From Suipraeoptans intestinalis (GTDB lineage: Bacteria > Bacillota > Clostridia > Lachnospirales > Lachnospiraceae), in NCBI RefSeq assembly GCF_009696485.1, contig NZ_VULY01000018.1:693001-757000 (forward strand): a DNA stretch of 64,000 nt. Direction: 5' to 3'. Positions 50,224 through 59,196 of this stretch are shown here, in pieces (the first letter of the stretch is position 1; the number at the start of each line of letters is the position of its first letter). The notes under the pieces are model-generated. The model was not told the origin of the DNA. It ran no database searches and worked only from the letters and a program-made list of their open reading frames with translations. The position numbers and the translations under genes are program-made.

Positions 50224-50793
50224 TTACTCTACATTCCTGTGTCTTTCTTCCATTTCATCATGAGAAAGTTTCATTTCTCTCTCCAACATCATAATAAGTA
50301 CGTCATATAAAAGGAATGCATGCTGTTCAAATAAATTCCCCATAGGCTGCATGGAAGGAACTGCTCTTTTATCCGTTCCGTTAAAAACATGAGCCGGTAT
50401 AAACAGTATGCAATCTGCTACAGCATGTACTTCCTCTCCCGGAGATCCTGTTACAACAAGGGTCTTTGCCTGGGCTTTTTTCGCCTGTCTTGTCACATAA
50501 TCCAAATGTCCGATCTTTCCCGATCCGTTTACAATCATACACAGGTCATCTTTATGCATCCCTGGCGTAGTATCATCCCAGATCCAATGAACCGTTTTCC
50601 CTAGATGCATCAATCGCATCGCAAATGCTCTCGCTGCAATTCCCTCTCTTCCTACTCCCAGTATGAAAATGCGTTTTGCCTCTTTCAGTACAGTCATGAC
50701 TGTTTCCAATTCATCTAGATCCTGCTTTTCAAATACTTTTTTGTGCTCCTCTAAAATAGTTCGATATAATTCTTCATACAGTTGTCTGTTCAT
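50224..50793 (-). CDS. SIS-domain sugar isomerase (6-phospho-3-hexuloisomerase-like)
   Basis: 189 residues, single SIS domain: KRIFILGVGREGIAARAFAM (phosphosugar-binding Ser/Gly loop region), VNGSGKIGHLDYVTRQAKKA and LVVTGSPGEEVHAVAD, close to HxlB. HxlB interconverts hexulose 6-phosphates. Here it closes a sugar ABC operon, so it likely processes the imported sugar after phosphorylation. No HxlA-like aldolase or kinase is in view. It is 13 bases downstream of a permease gene. Confidence 0.8.
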   Translation of the reverse strand: MNRQLYEELYRTILEEHKKVFEKQDLDELETVMTVLKEAKRIFILGVGREGIAARAFAMRLMHLGKTVHWIWDDTTPGMHKDDLCMIVNGSGKIGHLDYVTRQAKKAQAKTLVVTGSPGEEVHAVADCILFIPAHVFNGTDKRAVPSMQPMGNLFEQHAFLLYDVLIMMLEREMKLSHDEMEERHRNVE

Positions 50794-50806
50794 CTTCTTC
50801 CTCCCT

Positions 50807-51811
50807 TTATTTCGTACTTGCTTTCAACAGTTTTTTCATGGAATAATTTTTCAACAGATGATTTAACCCCAATACCAGGGTCAGCATAACCCCCCAGATC
50901 AATTTTTGCGTATAGGGAGACAGTGCCATGATAGTAAATGCGCTGGACATAATCTGCATCATTACGATCGCAATCAATACATCTCCTACCTTTCCTTTTC
51001 CTCCGTTCGGATCAATTCCTCCGATCACACAGACAATCAGCGTCTGTAGCAGATAGGAGTCCCCATATCCCACTTTCGCAGAATTCACCCGACTTAAAAT
51101 AATCAGCCCTGCCATTCCTGCCAGTAATCCTGTCAGGATAAATGTCCACATACACATTTTTTCATTATGAATTCCTGAAAACCTTGAAGTTGTCGCATTT
51201 TCTCCATACAGATACAATTTTCTTCCAAATCCTGTCTGCCACAGCACGACTCCTAAAACGGCGGCTGTTATGATAAACACCCAAAAAACAAAGGGAACAT
51301 TTGCAATCAATAATTTCCCCAGCAATGCAAATCCCTTGTCAATCTTCCCTACACTGCTTCCTCCTGTAATAGCCATTCCAATTCCTTTAAACAAAGTCAT
51401 GGTGCCAAGTGTCGCAATCAATGGCGGCGCCGCCGTTTGAGAAATCAAAAAACCATTAAATCCTCCAAACGCCACACTACACAGGATCGCAAGGAAAATT
51501 GCAAACAAAATTCTTGCCGATCCTCCCAGTCCCAAAGCCCATGTTCCGTTCAGAACATACGCAGTTAAAATTGCCACTGTGTTTGCGTTTGCAATAATGG
51601 ATAAGTCAATGCCTCCTATCAGGTTGGATAACATCATCGCCAATGCAAACATCCCAAACTCCGGTATCTGAAATGCCATAGACTGTATATTTCTGGCTGA
51701 ATACATGGAATTTCCAAAGGCAACCCCTGACACCAGGAGTACACACACAGTAACTCCTATCAGAATGCTCCTGTTCAGGTTTTCATTTAGTCGTTTTCTT
51801 AGTTTTATCAT
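50807..51811 (-). CDS. Sugar ABC transporter permease (RbsC/LsrD-like), second of two
   Basis: 334 residues, 8-10 membrane segments. BPD_transp_2 family landmarks are MMLSNLIGGIDLSIIANANT, TAAPPLIATLGTMTLFKGIG and CVIGGIDPNGGKGKVGDVLI. It forms a heterodimeric channel with the product of 51,822-52,811, as in LsrC/LsrD. It starts 10 bases after that gene. Confidence 0.9.
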   Translation of the reverse strand: MIKLRKRLNENLNRSILIGVTVCVLLVSGVAFGNSMYSARNIQSMAFQIPEFGMFALAMMLSNLIGGIDLSIIANANTVAILTAYVLNGTWALGLGGSARILFAIFLAILCSVAFGGFNGFLISQTAAPPLIATLGTMTLFKGIGMAITGGSSVGKIDKGFALLGKLLIANVPFVFWVFIITAAVLGVVLWQTGFGRKLYLYGENATTSRFSGIHNEKMCMWTFILTGLLAGMAGLIILSRVNSAKVGYGDSYLLQTLIVCVIGGIDPNGGKGKVGDVLIAIVMMQIMSSAFTIMALSPYTQKLIWGVMLTLVLGLNHLLKNYSMKKLLKASTK

Positions 51812-51821
51812 GGCCAGTCTC

Positions 51822-52811
51822 CTACTCCGTGAAAATCAGATTTTTTCTGTTTTTTACCTTCTCCTGCAGGGATGTAATAGCAACAGACATTACAAGAATC
51901 GTTCCAATAAACAAATTATTCCAGGAAGCCGATAATCCGATCATAATGAGAGTCGTATTTAGAAGATTGATGATCAAAACTCCCAGAACAGCCCCCAAAA
52001 CTTTCCCTTGTCCTCCTGTAATCTTTGTCCCTCCGATCACAACTGCTGCTACAACGATCAATTCATCTCCTACCAGTTTGTTCGGATATAAAGCATTCGT
52101 CTGCGCAACATAAAGAATTCCCATAATTCCCGCTAAAACCCCCGAGTATGCATAAACGAACAAACGAATCTTTGCCGGATCAAATCCAATCCGTCTTGCA
52201 GATTCCTCACTGTTTCCAATTGCAAAAATCCCTCTTCCTACCATAGTCCTGTGTAGCAGAAACCATGTGACTCCTCCAATACATATCACCGGTATCACTG
52301 CTGCCGTAAGTTTTGCATCACCTGCTTCCAAAATCGCCAGACTTCCAAATCGATGAATACTCTTGGGAAGCACCCCTGCTCCGAACGATCTGTCTCCTAT
52401 AAAAGTTGTCATAATTCCATGAAACAAATTTTGTGTTCCCAGCGTGATGATAAATGGCGGCAATTTCAGCCAGTTGATCAGTCCTGCATTTATGAGTCCC
52501 AATGCTCCGCCTATCACAGAGGACAGGAAAAAAGCAAACCACAGATGGTCGATTCCTGTCTGTATCATAATATTGATCGCCGTATAACTTCCAAACAATG
52601 CGATGGACATAAAAGAAACGTCAATTCCTCCCGAGATCATTACAACCAGCAGTCCTATCGTCACGATCATCATAGTTGAAGCAACCCTTGCAATATCAAA
52701 AATCGTTTCTGCCTTCAAGAAGGAGGGATTTTTTGCTGCAACAAAAATGCTGTATACTATTACAATAATCAGCAATACTGCCTGAAACCTGTCTATCCTT
52801 ACCCGCTTCAT
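51822..52811 (-). CDS. Sugar ABC transporter permease (RbsC/LsrC-like), first of two
   Basis: 329 residues with the same fold as its neighbour: VVMISGGIDVSFMSIALFG, LPPFIITLGTQNLFHGIMT and AVVIGGTKITGGQGKVLGAV. Its ATG overlaps the ATPase stop by 4 bases. Two distinct permeases with one ATPase match the Lsr/Rha-type layout rather than the ribose type with one permease. Confidence 0.92.
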   Translation of the reverse strand: MKRVRIDRFQAVLLIIVIVYSIFVAAKNPSFLKAETIFDIARVASTMMIVTIGLLVVMISGGIDVSFMSIALFGSYTAINIMIQTGIDHLWFAFFLSSVIGGALGLINAGLINWLKLPPFIITLGTQNLFHGIMTTFIGDRSFGAGVLPKSIHRFGSLAILEAGDAKLTAAVIPVICIGGVTWFLLHRTMVGRGIFAIGNSEESARRIGFDPAKIRLFVYAYSGVLAGIMGILYVAQTNALYPNKLVGDELIVVAAVVIGGTKITGGQGKVLGAVLGVLIINLLNTTLIMIGLSASWNNLFIGTILVMSVAITSLQEKVKNRKNLIFTE

Positions 52812-54322
52812 ACAATCGCCTCCTTCCTTTTTTGCTGTCCGATCAGAGCCTCCATCTCACTCTCTGATTTTTCTCTTAGATCTTCCTCCTCTAACATGCA
52901 GGAGCATTTTCCATCTGCAAGTATCATAACCCTGTTGCAGTTTGCCAAAATTTCCTGAACTTCATCCGAAATTAAAATAATCGCCATTCCTTCTTCTGCA
53001 AGACGATGGATTTGCTCATAAATCTCTGCCTTAGACCCTATATCGATCCCGACTGTCGGGGTATCCATAATGAAGATTTTAGGTTGAGTAGCAAGCCATT
53101 TCCCAATAACAGCCTTCTGCTGATTTCCCCCGGACAAAGTCCCTATGATCGTTTCCTCGGAAGGAGTTCTGACCTTTAGTTTCTGTATAAACTGTCTGGC
53201 TGTTTTTCTCTCTTCCTTTTTATCCAGCCTTCCTTTCCTCACAAGCCTCTTTATAATCGCAGAGGAAATGTTTTCCATTATCATTCGATTCATAAAAAGT
53301 CCCTGCACGGACCGGTCTTCCGGAAGTAGTGCAATTCCATACTTTTTAGCGGCGATTGGCGATGTGATCTTGCACTCTTTCCCTTCCACTTTTACGATTC
53401 CGCTATGACTGGGATTCAGCCCAAATAAAGAAAGCGCCAATTCGGTTCTTCCTGCTCCCAGAAGTCCTGTCACTCCCAAAATATCTCCTGACCGAAGGGA
53501 GAAAGAAATATCTTGGAACTGCCCATTCCTTGTAAGATGTTCTACTTCCAAAACAGGGGTGTCATTCTTTGTCTTTCTTTCGTACCTTGGGTACTCTACT
53601 TCCCTTCCCGTCATATAATAGGACAGGCTTTTCTTGTCCAGTTCTTCACTTTTAAAATCTCCGATCTTCTCCCCATTTCTGAAAATCGTAATCACATCTG
53701 CAACAGAAAATACTTCATCCAATTTGTGACTGATAAATACAATAGACATTCCCCTTTTCTTCAGCTCTACCATAATATTCAGCAGTCTGTCTACTTCTGT
53801 TTTTGTCAAAGCAGTGGTAGGTTCGTCCATGAATAAAATTTTACATTCCTGCGCCAGTGCTCTGCAGATTGCCACAATCTGCCTGTTGGCCATGGAAATT
53901 TCTTCCACCGGTTGTTCCAGATCCAATTGAACCCCTATTCTGTTCAAATGTTCTTTTGCTATCTTTCTGACCCTTCTCCAGTCCAAAAGTCCTGCTTTTT
54001 CATTTTTCAGTTTTCCAATAGCTATATTTTCTTCCACCGTCAGATGCGGAAATAACGACAGATCCTGGTAAATAACCTGGATTCCTTCCCTCATTGCCTG
54101 TGTCGGTGTCAACTGGTCATAATTCTTCCCATTTACAATAATTTTTCCGCCATCAGGTACATACACTCCGGAAAAGCATTTTACCAAAGTAGATTTTCCA
54201 CATCCATTTTCTCCGGCCAGACAATGGATTTCTCCCTGTTTTATTTGAATCGTAATGTCTTTCAATGCCTGTACTCCAACAAAGGACTTACTGACCTGTT
54301 TCGCTTCTAAAATCGTTTCCAC
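52808..54322 (-). CDS. Sugar ABC transporter ATP-binding protein (RbsA/LsrA-like)
   Basis: 504 residues from GTG at 54,322, with GGAGAAGG just upstream; longer starts add 38 residues unlike the family. It has two ABC domains. The first has Walker A CLAGENGCGKSTLVKC, signature ISMANRQIVAICRAL (degenerate), and Walker B CKILFMDEPTTAL. The second has GLLGAGRTELALSLFG (degenerate Walker A), TLSGGNQQKAVIGKWL and FIMDTPTVGIDIGSK (Asp-Thr instead of Asp-Glu in Walker B). That asymmetry is normal for this class. It energises the two permeases that follow. Confidence 0.93.
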   Translation of the reverse strand: METILEAKQVSKSFVGVQALKDITIQIKQGEIHCLAGENGCGKSTLVKCFSGVYVPDGGKIIVNGKNYDQLTPTQAMREGIQVIYQDLSLFPHLTVEENIAIGKLKNEKAGLLDWRRVRKIAKEHLNRIGVQLDLEQPVEEISMANRQIVAICRALAQECKILFMDEPTTALTKTEVDRLLNIMVELKKRGMSIVFISHKLDEVFSVADVITIFRNGEKIGDFKSEELDKKSLSYYMTGREVEYPRYERKTKNDTPVLEVEHLTRNGQFQDISFSLRSGDILGVTGLLGAGRTELALSLFGLNPSHSGIVKVEGKECKITSPIAAKKYGIALLPEDRSVQGLFMNRMIMENISSAIIKRLVRKGRLDKKEERKTARQFIQKLKVRTPSEETIIGTLSGGNQQKAVIGKWLATQPKIFIMDTPTVGIDIGSKAEIYEQIHRLAEEGMAIILISDEVQEILANCNRVMILADGKCSCMLEEEDLREKSESEMEALIGQQKRKEAIV

Positions 54323-54448
54323 CCTTCTCCAATCCTTTCTGTATTTTGTAAACACCCGGAATGCTAAAAGGTACATTCCAGAATCGCAGACAGTTGTCAA
54401 GGCCTTGCATAGTCGCAACTTTTCTCTTATCGCCATTACAAAAAGTTA

Positions 54449-54470
54449 CTGCCCGAACTCTGTCGGGCAG
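54449..54470 (-). terminator. Intra-operon terminator after the sugar-binding protein gene
   Basis: An 8-bp stem CTGCCCGA / TCGGGCAG with a 6-base loop is followed on the minus strand by TAACTTTTTG. It sits between the binding-protein stop (54,485) and the ATPase, and probably lets the binding protein be made in excess through partial readthrough. Confidence 0.8.
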
Positions 54471-54484
54471 CAGTTTTTCATTTG

Positions 54485-55528
54485 CTAGAACTTATAGTCG
54501 TTAATATTTTCTGCTGTAAACTCAAGAGGTGCGTTTCCGTATGCCACTCCATCCTTTACTTCTATCGCATCATATCCTGTGATCTTCAGATCTGTTCCCG
54601 TTTTAATCTCCTGCCCTGACGCCAAGAGGTATGCTGCGTAACAGGTAGCATATCCCGCATCCGCCGGACGCCATGCCAAGCCCGCCTGCATCGATCCATC
54701 TTCCAAATAGGTTGCCGACATACTGGGAAGTGCCAGTGATACTACCTTGACTTCTTTTGCCTTATTTTTTTCCTGCAAAGCTTCGCAGATTCCTCCTCCA
54801 TGTGCGGAGCAATCAAAGAACCCTGCTATATCCGGATAGGTTTTTAAGATTTCAAGCGTCTTGTCATGAGCTCCTTCTACACTGTTTCCATCCTCATAAG
54901 GTTCTTTTGTTACACATTCCATCTCCGGATAATTCTCAGTAATGTAGTCCACTGCCGACTGGTACCATTCCATATGGGTTTCCATCGTCAGACCGCCTAC
55001 AAATCCCGCATACTTTCCTTTTCCACCCATTGCTTTTGCCAGTTTTTCTCCGAACAATTCTCCAAAAGTTTTATTCACGAACGCTTCCACATCCAGATCT
55101 ACCGTATCTGCTATTCCCGGCGCTTCATGCGACACTACTACAATCCCGGCTTCTTTTGCTTTCTCAATGGTCGGGATCAATGCAGACGGATCGTTGGGAA
55201 CGATACAGATAGCATCCACCCCCTGTGCAATCAGATCTTCCATAATGGAAATCTGACTTGCTGCGTCTCCCGTTTCCGGAACCTGCACCGTCACATTCAG
55301 ACCGGTATCCTTTTTTAACTGCTCTACTCCTGTCGCCATGTCATCAAACCAGGAATCACTTTGTTTGACAATCATAACCACTTGGTAATCTTCCGGATCT
55401 GCACTCTTGTTTTTAGAATCCTCCGTTTCCTTTGTAGACGCGGTCTTCGTTGTACTTGTGCTGCATCCCATAAGTAATGTGGATAACATCCCTATGCACA
55501 CCAGCATTGAAACAAACTTCTTTTTCAT
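54485..55528 (-). CDS. Sugar ABC transporter substrate-binding lipoprotein (LsrB/RhaS-like)
   Basis: 347 residues. Lipoprotein signal MKKKFVSMLVCIGMLSTLLM ends at a lipobox LLMGC (Cys 22). The periplasmic-binding-protein type I fold (Peripla_BP_4) shows VVMIVKQSDSWFDDMATGVE, DLIAQGVDAICIVPND and EAGIVVVSHEAPG. The C-terminal ENINDYKF resembles LsrB/RhaS proteins. It captures a sugar outside the membrane; the ligand is not predictable. AGGAGG precedes the ATG, and the gene is divergent from the YesM-like kinase that probably controls it. Confidence 0.9.
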   Translation of the reverse strand: MKKKFVSMLVCIGMLSTLLMGCSTSTTKTASTKETEDSKNKSADPEDYQVVMIVKQSDSWFDDMATGVEQLKKDTGLNVTVQVPETGDAASQISIMEDLIAQGVDAICIVPNDPSALIPTIEKAKEAGIVVVSHEAPGIADTVDLDVEAFVNKTFGELFGEKLAKAMGGKGKYAGFVGGLTMETHMEWYQSAVDYITENYPEMECVTKEPYEDGNSVEGAHDKTLEILKTYPDIAGFFDCSAHGGGICEALQEKNKAKEVKVVSLALPSMSATYLEDGSMQAGLAWRPADAGYATCYAAYLLASGQEIKTGTDLKITGYDAIEVKDGVAYGNAPLEFTAENINDYKF

Positions 55529-55646
55529 TTTTCTTTCCTCCTATCACGATCTGTTTGATAAGGATATTATATCTGGCTTTCCCGCAAAATCATATAAATT
55601 AAACCGATGCCTTTTTTTAAAAATCCGACTTTTTCCTGTGGCAAAA

Positions 55647-55675
55647 TTGCTTTCATTTTTTCTTATTGTTATAAT
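55647..55675 (+). promoter_or_regulatory. Promoter of the two-component operon
   Basis: TTGCTT (55,647-55,652), 17-base spacer and a perfect TATAAT (55,670-55,675) lie 37 bases before the kinase start. A second TATAAT on the minus strand (55,566-55,571) is suitably placed for the divergent binding-protein gene, but its -35 is weak. Confidence 0.7.
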
Positions 55676-55711
55676 AATCCTCATCAAAATACTGCTGCGA
55701 GGATTTACATC

Positions 55712-57496
55712 ATGAAGACATTTTTTACCGCAAAACAGAATTGGAAACTAAAAACAAAAATCCTTTCTATGAGCCTCCTTCTGATTTTTTTGTTGCTGAT
55801 TACAGCTTTTGTCAGTCTTCTTGCAGTCATGCATTCTGAAAATCAATTGCTGTACAAAGCCGCCTCCGGCTCCCTCAATTACAGCGCAGACGATATTGAA
55901 AGCAAACTTTCCAACATTGAATACATGACCAGTTCTCTTGTTTCAAATTCTGCTATCAAAAAGAACCTGATCACACTTGGAAAAGAAGGAGAAATCCTTC
56001 AGGATCCCACGGCAATCGTTCGATCAAACAACTCTAAATCCGCCATAGAAGCTACTTTGTCCGACTTTCATCAAATCTACAAGGATGACAATATCAGTTT
56101 TATTAACATGTATTACAGTAATGGCATGACCTCCAGCTACAATGCCAGGATCAGTGATATCCCACAGGAACAGCTTGCCGTTATTACTGCTCGTGCTCAC
56201 AATAATTCCGGATACCCCGTCTGGATTACCGATTACTGTTCTTCTTCCGGAATTCTTTACCTTGCACGTGATTGCAGACAGGTAGAGGATCTACAATTCC
56301 ATACCCTTGGCACTGTTGTCGTTGGCATTCAAATGGATCGGTTCATTCAGGATTCCACTTCTTCCGTCCTTTATGCGGACAAGGTGCATTATGCGTTATT
56401 CCGGTCCGGCAGACTATTTTATCTGACAAGCGACATCAACAAACAGCAAATTGAACTCGCTCAGTCGCAGCTGGACAGTAGTTACGGAATCATTACGGCT
56501 TCCGGAAAACGTTTTTTTGGTCTCCGCGGAACTCTGGAAAATACTGGCTGGAATTTTATCTGCCTGATTCCGTATGATGCCATTTCCGAAACGATAAATT
56601 TGACGCTTCGTACTGTGTTTATTATCATCACGCTCGCTGTAGTGATTTCCTATCTCATTTCTCATCAGATCACAAAATCTATTAACAATGATTTTATGCG
56701 GCTGGTAGATAAAATGAATACTTTTGCTGAAAATGAGACTCTAATCCCGGTTTCTCCTTATGATTACTCGGATCGCAATGATGAGATCGGAATCCTGCAC
56801 AAGCAATTTGACAAAATGGCTCAAAAAATCCAGACTTTAATTCAACAGAACTATGTCTATGAGATTCTGGCAAAAGACGCAAAACTCAAAGCCTTGGAAA
56901 GTCAAATCAATCCTCACTTTTTATACAACACGCTGGAAACAGTGAATTGGCGCGCAAAAGCCATTGGAGAAAAAAGCATCTCTTCCATGACAGAGTCCCT
57001 CGGCATTCTCCTTCGGGAAAGCCTCGGCTCTTCTCCCGCCTTTCCTACACTGAAAAAAGAACTGGAAACAGTAAAACACTATCTGACTATTCAGAAAATA
57101 CGATACGAGAACCGGTTGGACTATTGCGAAGCGGTAGACCCTTCTATCTTGTCTGTACACCTGCCTCATTTAACCTTACAACCGCTGGTCGAAAATGCAA
57201 TTCGTTATACCATTGAAGAAAATGCGGAAGACTGTTCCATTATGATCCACGGAACATACACAGCCGACCATTCCATTGTGTTGGATATCATAAACAGCAA
57301 CTCCCAGTTTTCTCCAAATATGCTGGAGAAACTGGAGCAAAACCTTATCGAACCTCATGGCTTCGGTATCGGCTTGCTAAACATCCATAAACGCCTTCAA
57401 CTTATTTATGGCGCTAAATATGGATTGACTCTCTTTAATTTGGATGAAGAACATGCTGTCGCACGAATCACTTTACCGGGAGGAACCACATGCTGA
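55712..57496 (+). CDS. YesM-like sensor histidine kinase
   Basis: 594 residues from ATG at 55,712. Membrane segment about 20-40 (ILSMSLLLIFLLLITAFVSL), extracellular sensor about 45-285, second membrane segment about 290-310, HAMP (SHQITKSINNDFMRLVDKMN). The His_kinase domain has the phosphoryl His in LESQINPHFLYNTLETVNWR, and the HATPase_c has LQPLVENAIRYTI and HGFGIGLLNIHKRL. The pair with the AraC-type regulator and the divergent sugar ABC operon suggests sensing of that sugar, perhaps through its binding protein. Confidence 0.92.
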   Translation: MKTFFTAKQNWKLKTKILSMSLLLIFLLLITAFVSLLAVMHSENQLLYKAASGSLNYSADDIESKLSNIEYMTSSLVSNSAIKKNLITLGKEGEILQDPTAIVRSNNSKSAIEATLSDFHQIYKDDNISFINMYYSNGMTSSYNARISDIPQEQLAVITARAHNNSGYPVWITDYCSSSGILYLARDCRQVEDLQFHTLGTVVVGIQMDRFIQDSTSSVLYADKVHYALFRSGRLFYLTSDINKQQIELAQSQLDSSYGIITASGKRFFGLRGTLENTGWNFICLIPYDAISETINLTLRTVFIIITLAVVISYLISHQITKSINNDFMRLVDKMNTFAENETLIPVSPYDYSDRNDEIGILHKQFDKMAQKIQTLIQQNYVYEILAKDAKLKALESQINPHFLYNTLETVNWRAKAIGEKSISSMTESLGILLRESLGSSPAFPTLKKELETVKHYLTIQKIRYENRLDYCEAVDPSILSVHLPHLTLQPLVENAIRYTIEENAEDCSIMIHGTYTADHSIVLDIINSNSQFSPNMLEKLEQNLIEPHGFGIGLLNIHKRLQLIYGAKYGLTLFNLDEEHAVARITLPGGTTC

Positions 57497-59034
57497 AACT
57501 ATTGATCGTAGACGATGAACGAATTATCCGGGAAACTATGGCAACCCTCATTGACTGGGAATCCCTTGGCATTCAATTGATCGGTACTGCAAAGGATGGA
57601 ATCGAAGCCTACAATATCATATTGGATGAATATCCGGAAATCATTTTAACGGATATAAAAATGCCGGGACTGTCCGGTCTGGATCTGATTCAAAAGATAA
57701 GTGAGATCCATCAGAAAGCACATTTTATCATCTTATCCGGCTACAATGAATTTGAGTATGCAAAAGAAGCCATGAAGTACGGGGTAAAGCATTATATCCT
57801 AAAGCCGTGCAATGAAAACCAGATTATAGACAGTATTAACAGTGTGAAAAAAGATTATGCCGACGCCATGCTATTTTCCCCTGTTATGCACCAGTCTGAT
57901 GCTCATTTGGATGTCTACCACAGCATCATGGTCAACAGTCTGAATCTGTGTTTGAGTGCTCCTCCCCACGCCTTGCCGCTGGAATCTATTAGCAGAACCT
58001 TTTCCAAATATTTTGATTTCATCCATATTTCTTACGAGCTATGGTATCTGTATTATGTCACGCCACAGGATTATCCACAAATATTGGAAGCACTGCAAAA
58101 GTATAAGTTTCACGCTTTTCCTCACTTGCTTATGGATGCTCTTTATGTGCAAAACACTTTGATCCTCTACTATCCTTCCTTTGCGATTGCTCCAGATTCT
58201 GTAGCGGAATTATTACATCGCTTTACCGATGACTTTGATGTTCTTCCTGAATTTAAACACAAAACATCCGACAATCTGCTGGATGTTCTAAAAGAACTGA
58301 TTCCTCATATCCGAAGGTATGATACCATTTACTATACCAGCAGCTTGAATGCAAAGACCGCCACATCATTAAACAACTATCAAAATATCATTCAGGAAAC
58401 ACAGACACTCGTACTTCAGGTATTTTCACCTGATCCATCTGTTGGTAAGAATGCTTTAACTTCTTTGCTACAATTACTGTCTTCCATTTCCAGCACAGAC
58501 TTTTTGAAACAACTGTCTACTTCCATCATGATGACAGTCGTTACAAAAAGCAGAACGCTTGACATCTCCGGAATGAGAGAAGTTCTTCTTCGCCTTGACA
58601 CCGAAACTTCTCTGCCTGAAATAAAAAAACAAATAAAAGTTTACTTGGAAAATCACTATCTTAGTTTTCAGTCAAATCCAGTGTCACTGTCTCTGAGTTC
58701 CAAAATCAAAAAGTTGGTGCAGCAGCATTACTGCAACTCTAACCTGTCCTTGAAATGGATTTCAGAAAATTATCTTTTCATGAATGTTGATTATTTGAGT
58801 AAAAAATTTCTGCAGGAAACCGACTGCAAGTTTTCTAAATACCTGACAGACTACAGAATTTTGAAAGCAAAGGAGTTTATGCTTTCCTCTAACATTGAAT
58901 CCATTCAGGAAATCGCCGATCTGGTTGGCTGTGGAAATAATCCTCAGTATTTTAGCCAGATTTTTAAAAAAGCAACCGGCCATACTCCCAGTAAATACAT
59001 AAAGACGCTCCGCCAACCTCTTTCAGAAATGTGA
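57490..59034 (+). CDS. YesN-like response regulator with AraC DNA-binding domain
   Basis: 514 residues. Receiver domain 1-120: LKLLIVDDERIIRE (acidic pocket), phospho-acceptor Asp in IILTDIKMPGLSG (about 55), Lys in YILKPCNENQ. A poorly conserved middle follows, and the C-terminal AraC/XylS double HTH (about 415-510) has YLSKKFLQETDCKFSKYL and EIADLVGCGNNPQYFSQIF. The ATG overlaps the kinase stop by 7 bases. It likely activates the divergent transporter operon. Confidence 0.93.
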   Translation: MLKLLIVDDERIIRETMATLIDWESLGIQLIGTAKDGIEAYNIILDEYPEIILTDIKMPGLSGLDLIQKISEIHQKAHFIILSGYNEFEYAKEAMKYGVKHYILKPCNENQIIDSINSVKKDYADAMLFSPVMHQSDAHLDVYHSIMVNSLNLCLSAPPHALPLESISRTFSKYFDFIHISYELWYLYYVTPQDYPQILEALQKYKFHAFPHLLMDALYVQNTLILYYPSFAIAPDSVAELLHRFTDDFDVLPEFKHKTSDNLLDVLKELIPHIRRYDTIYYTSSLNAKTATSLNNYQNIIQETQTLVLQVFSPDPSVGKNALTSLLQLLSSISSTDFLKQLSTSIMMTVVTKSRTLDISGMREVLLRLDTETSLPEIKKQIKVYLENHYLSFQSNPVSLSLSSKIKKLVQQHYCNSNLSLKWISENYLFMNVDYLSKKFLQETDCKFSKYLTDYRILKAKEFMLSSNIESIQEIADLVGCGNNPQYFSQIFKKATGHTPSKYIKTLRQPLSEM

Positions 59035-59045
59035 GAAACACTTAT

Positions 59046-59080
59046 TTGGGGAAGTAAAAAATTCCCTTTTATTCCCCCAA
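59046..59080 (+). terminator. Possible terminator after the response regulator
   Basis: The stem TTGGGGAA / TTCCCCCAA (one bulge) with an 18-base loop lies 12 bases after the stop. There is no T run after it, so termination strength is uncertain. Confidence 0.35.
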
Positions 59081-59196
59081 TCTCCATGCTAAACTAAGAA
59101 GGCATCACCATGCGGAAAGCAGACGCATTCTCGCTGCCGGCAGGATCTGCGATCCTCTCGGCAATATTGATTCTTAAAAGAAGAGAGGTTACATGT

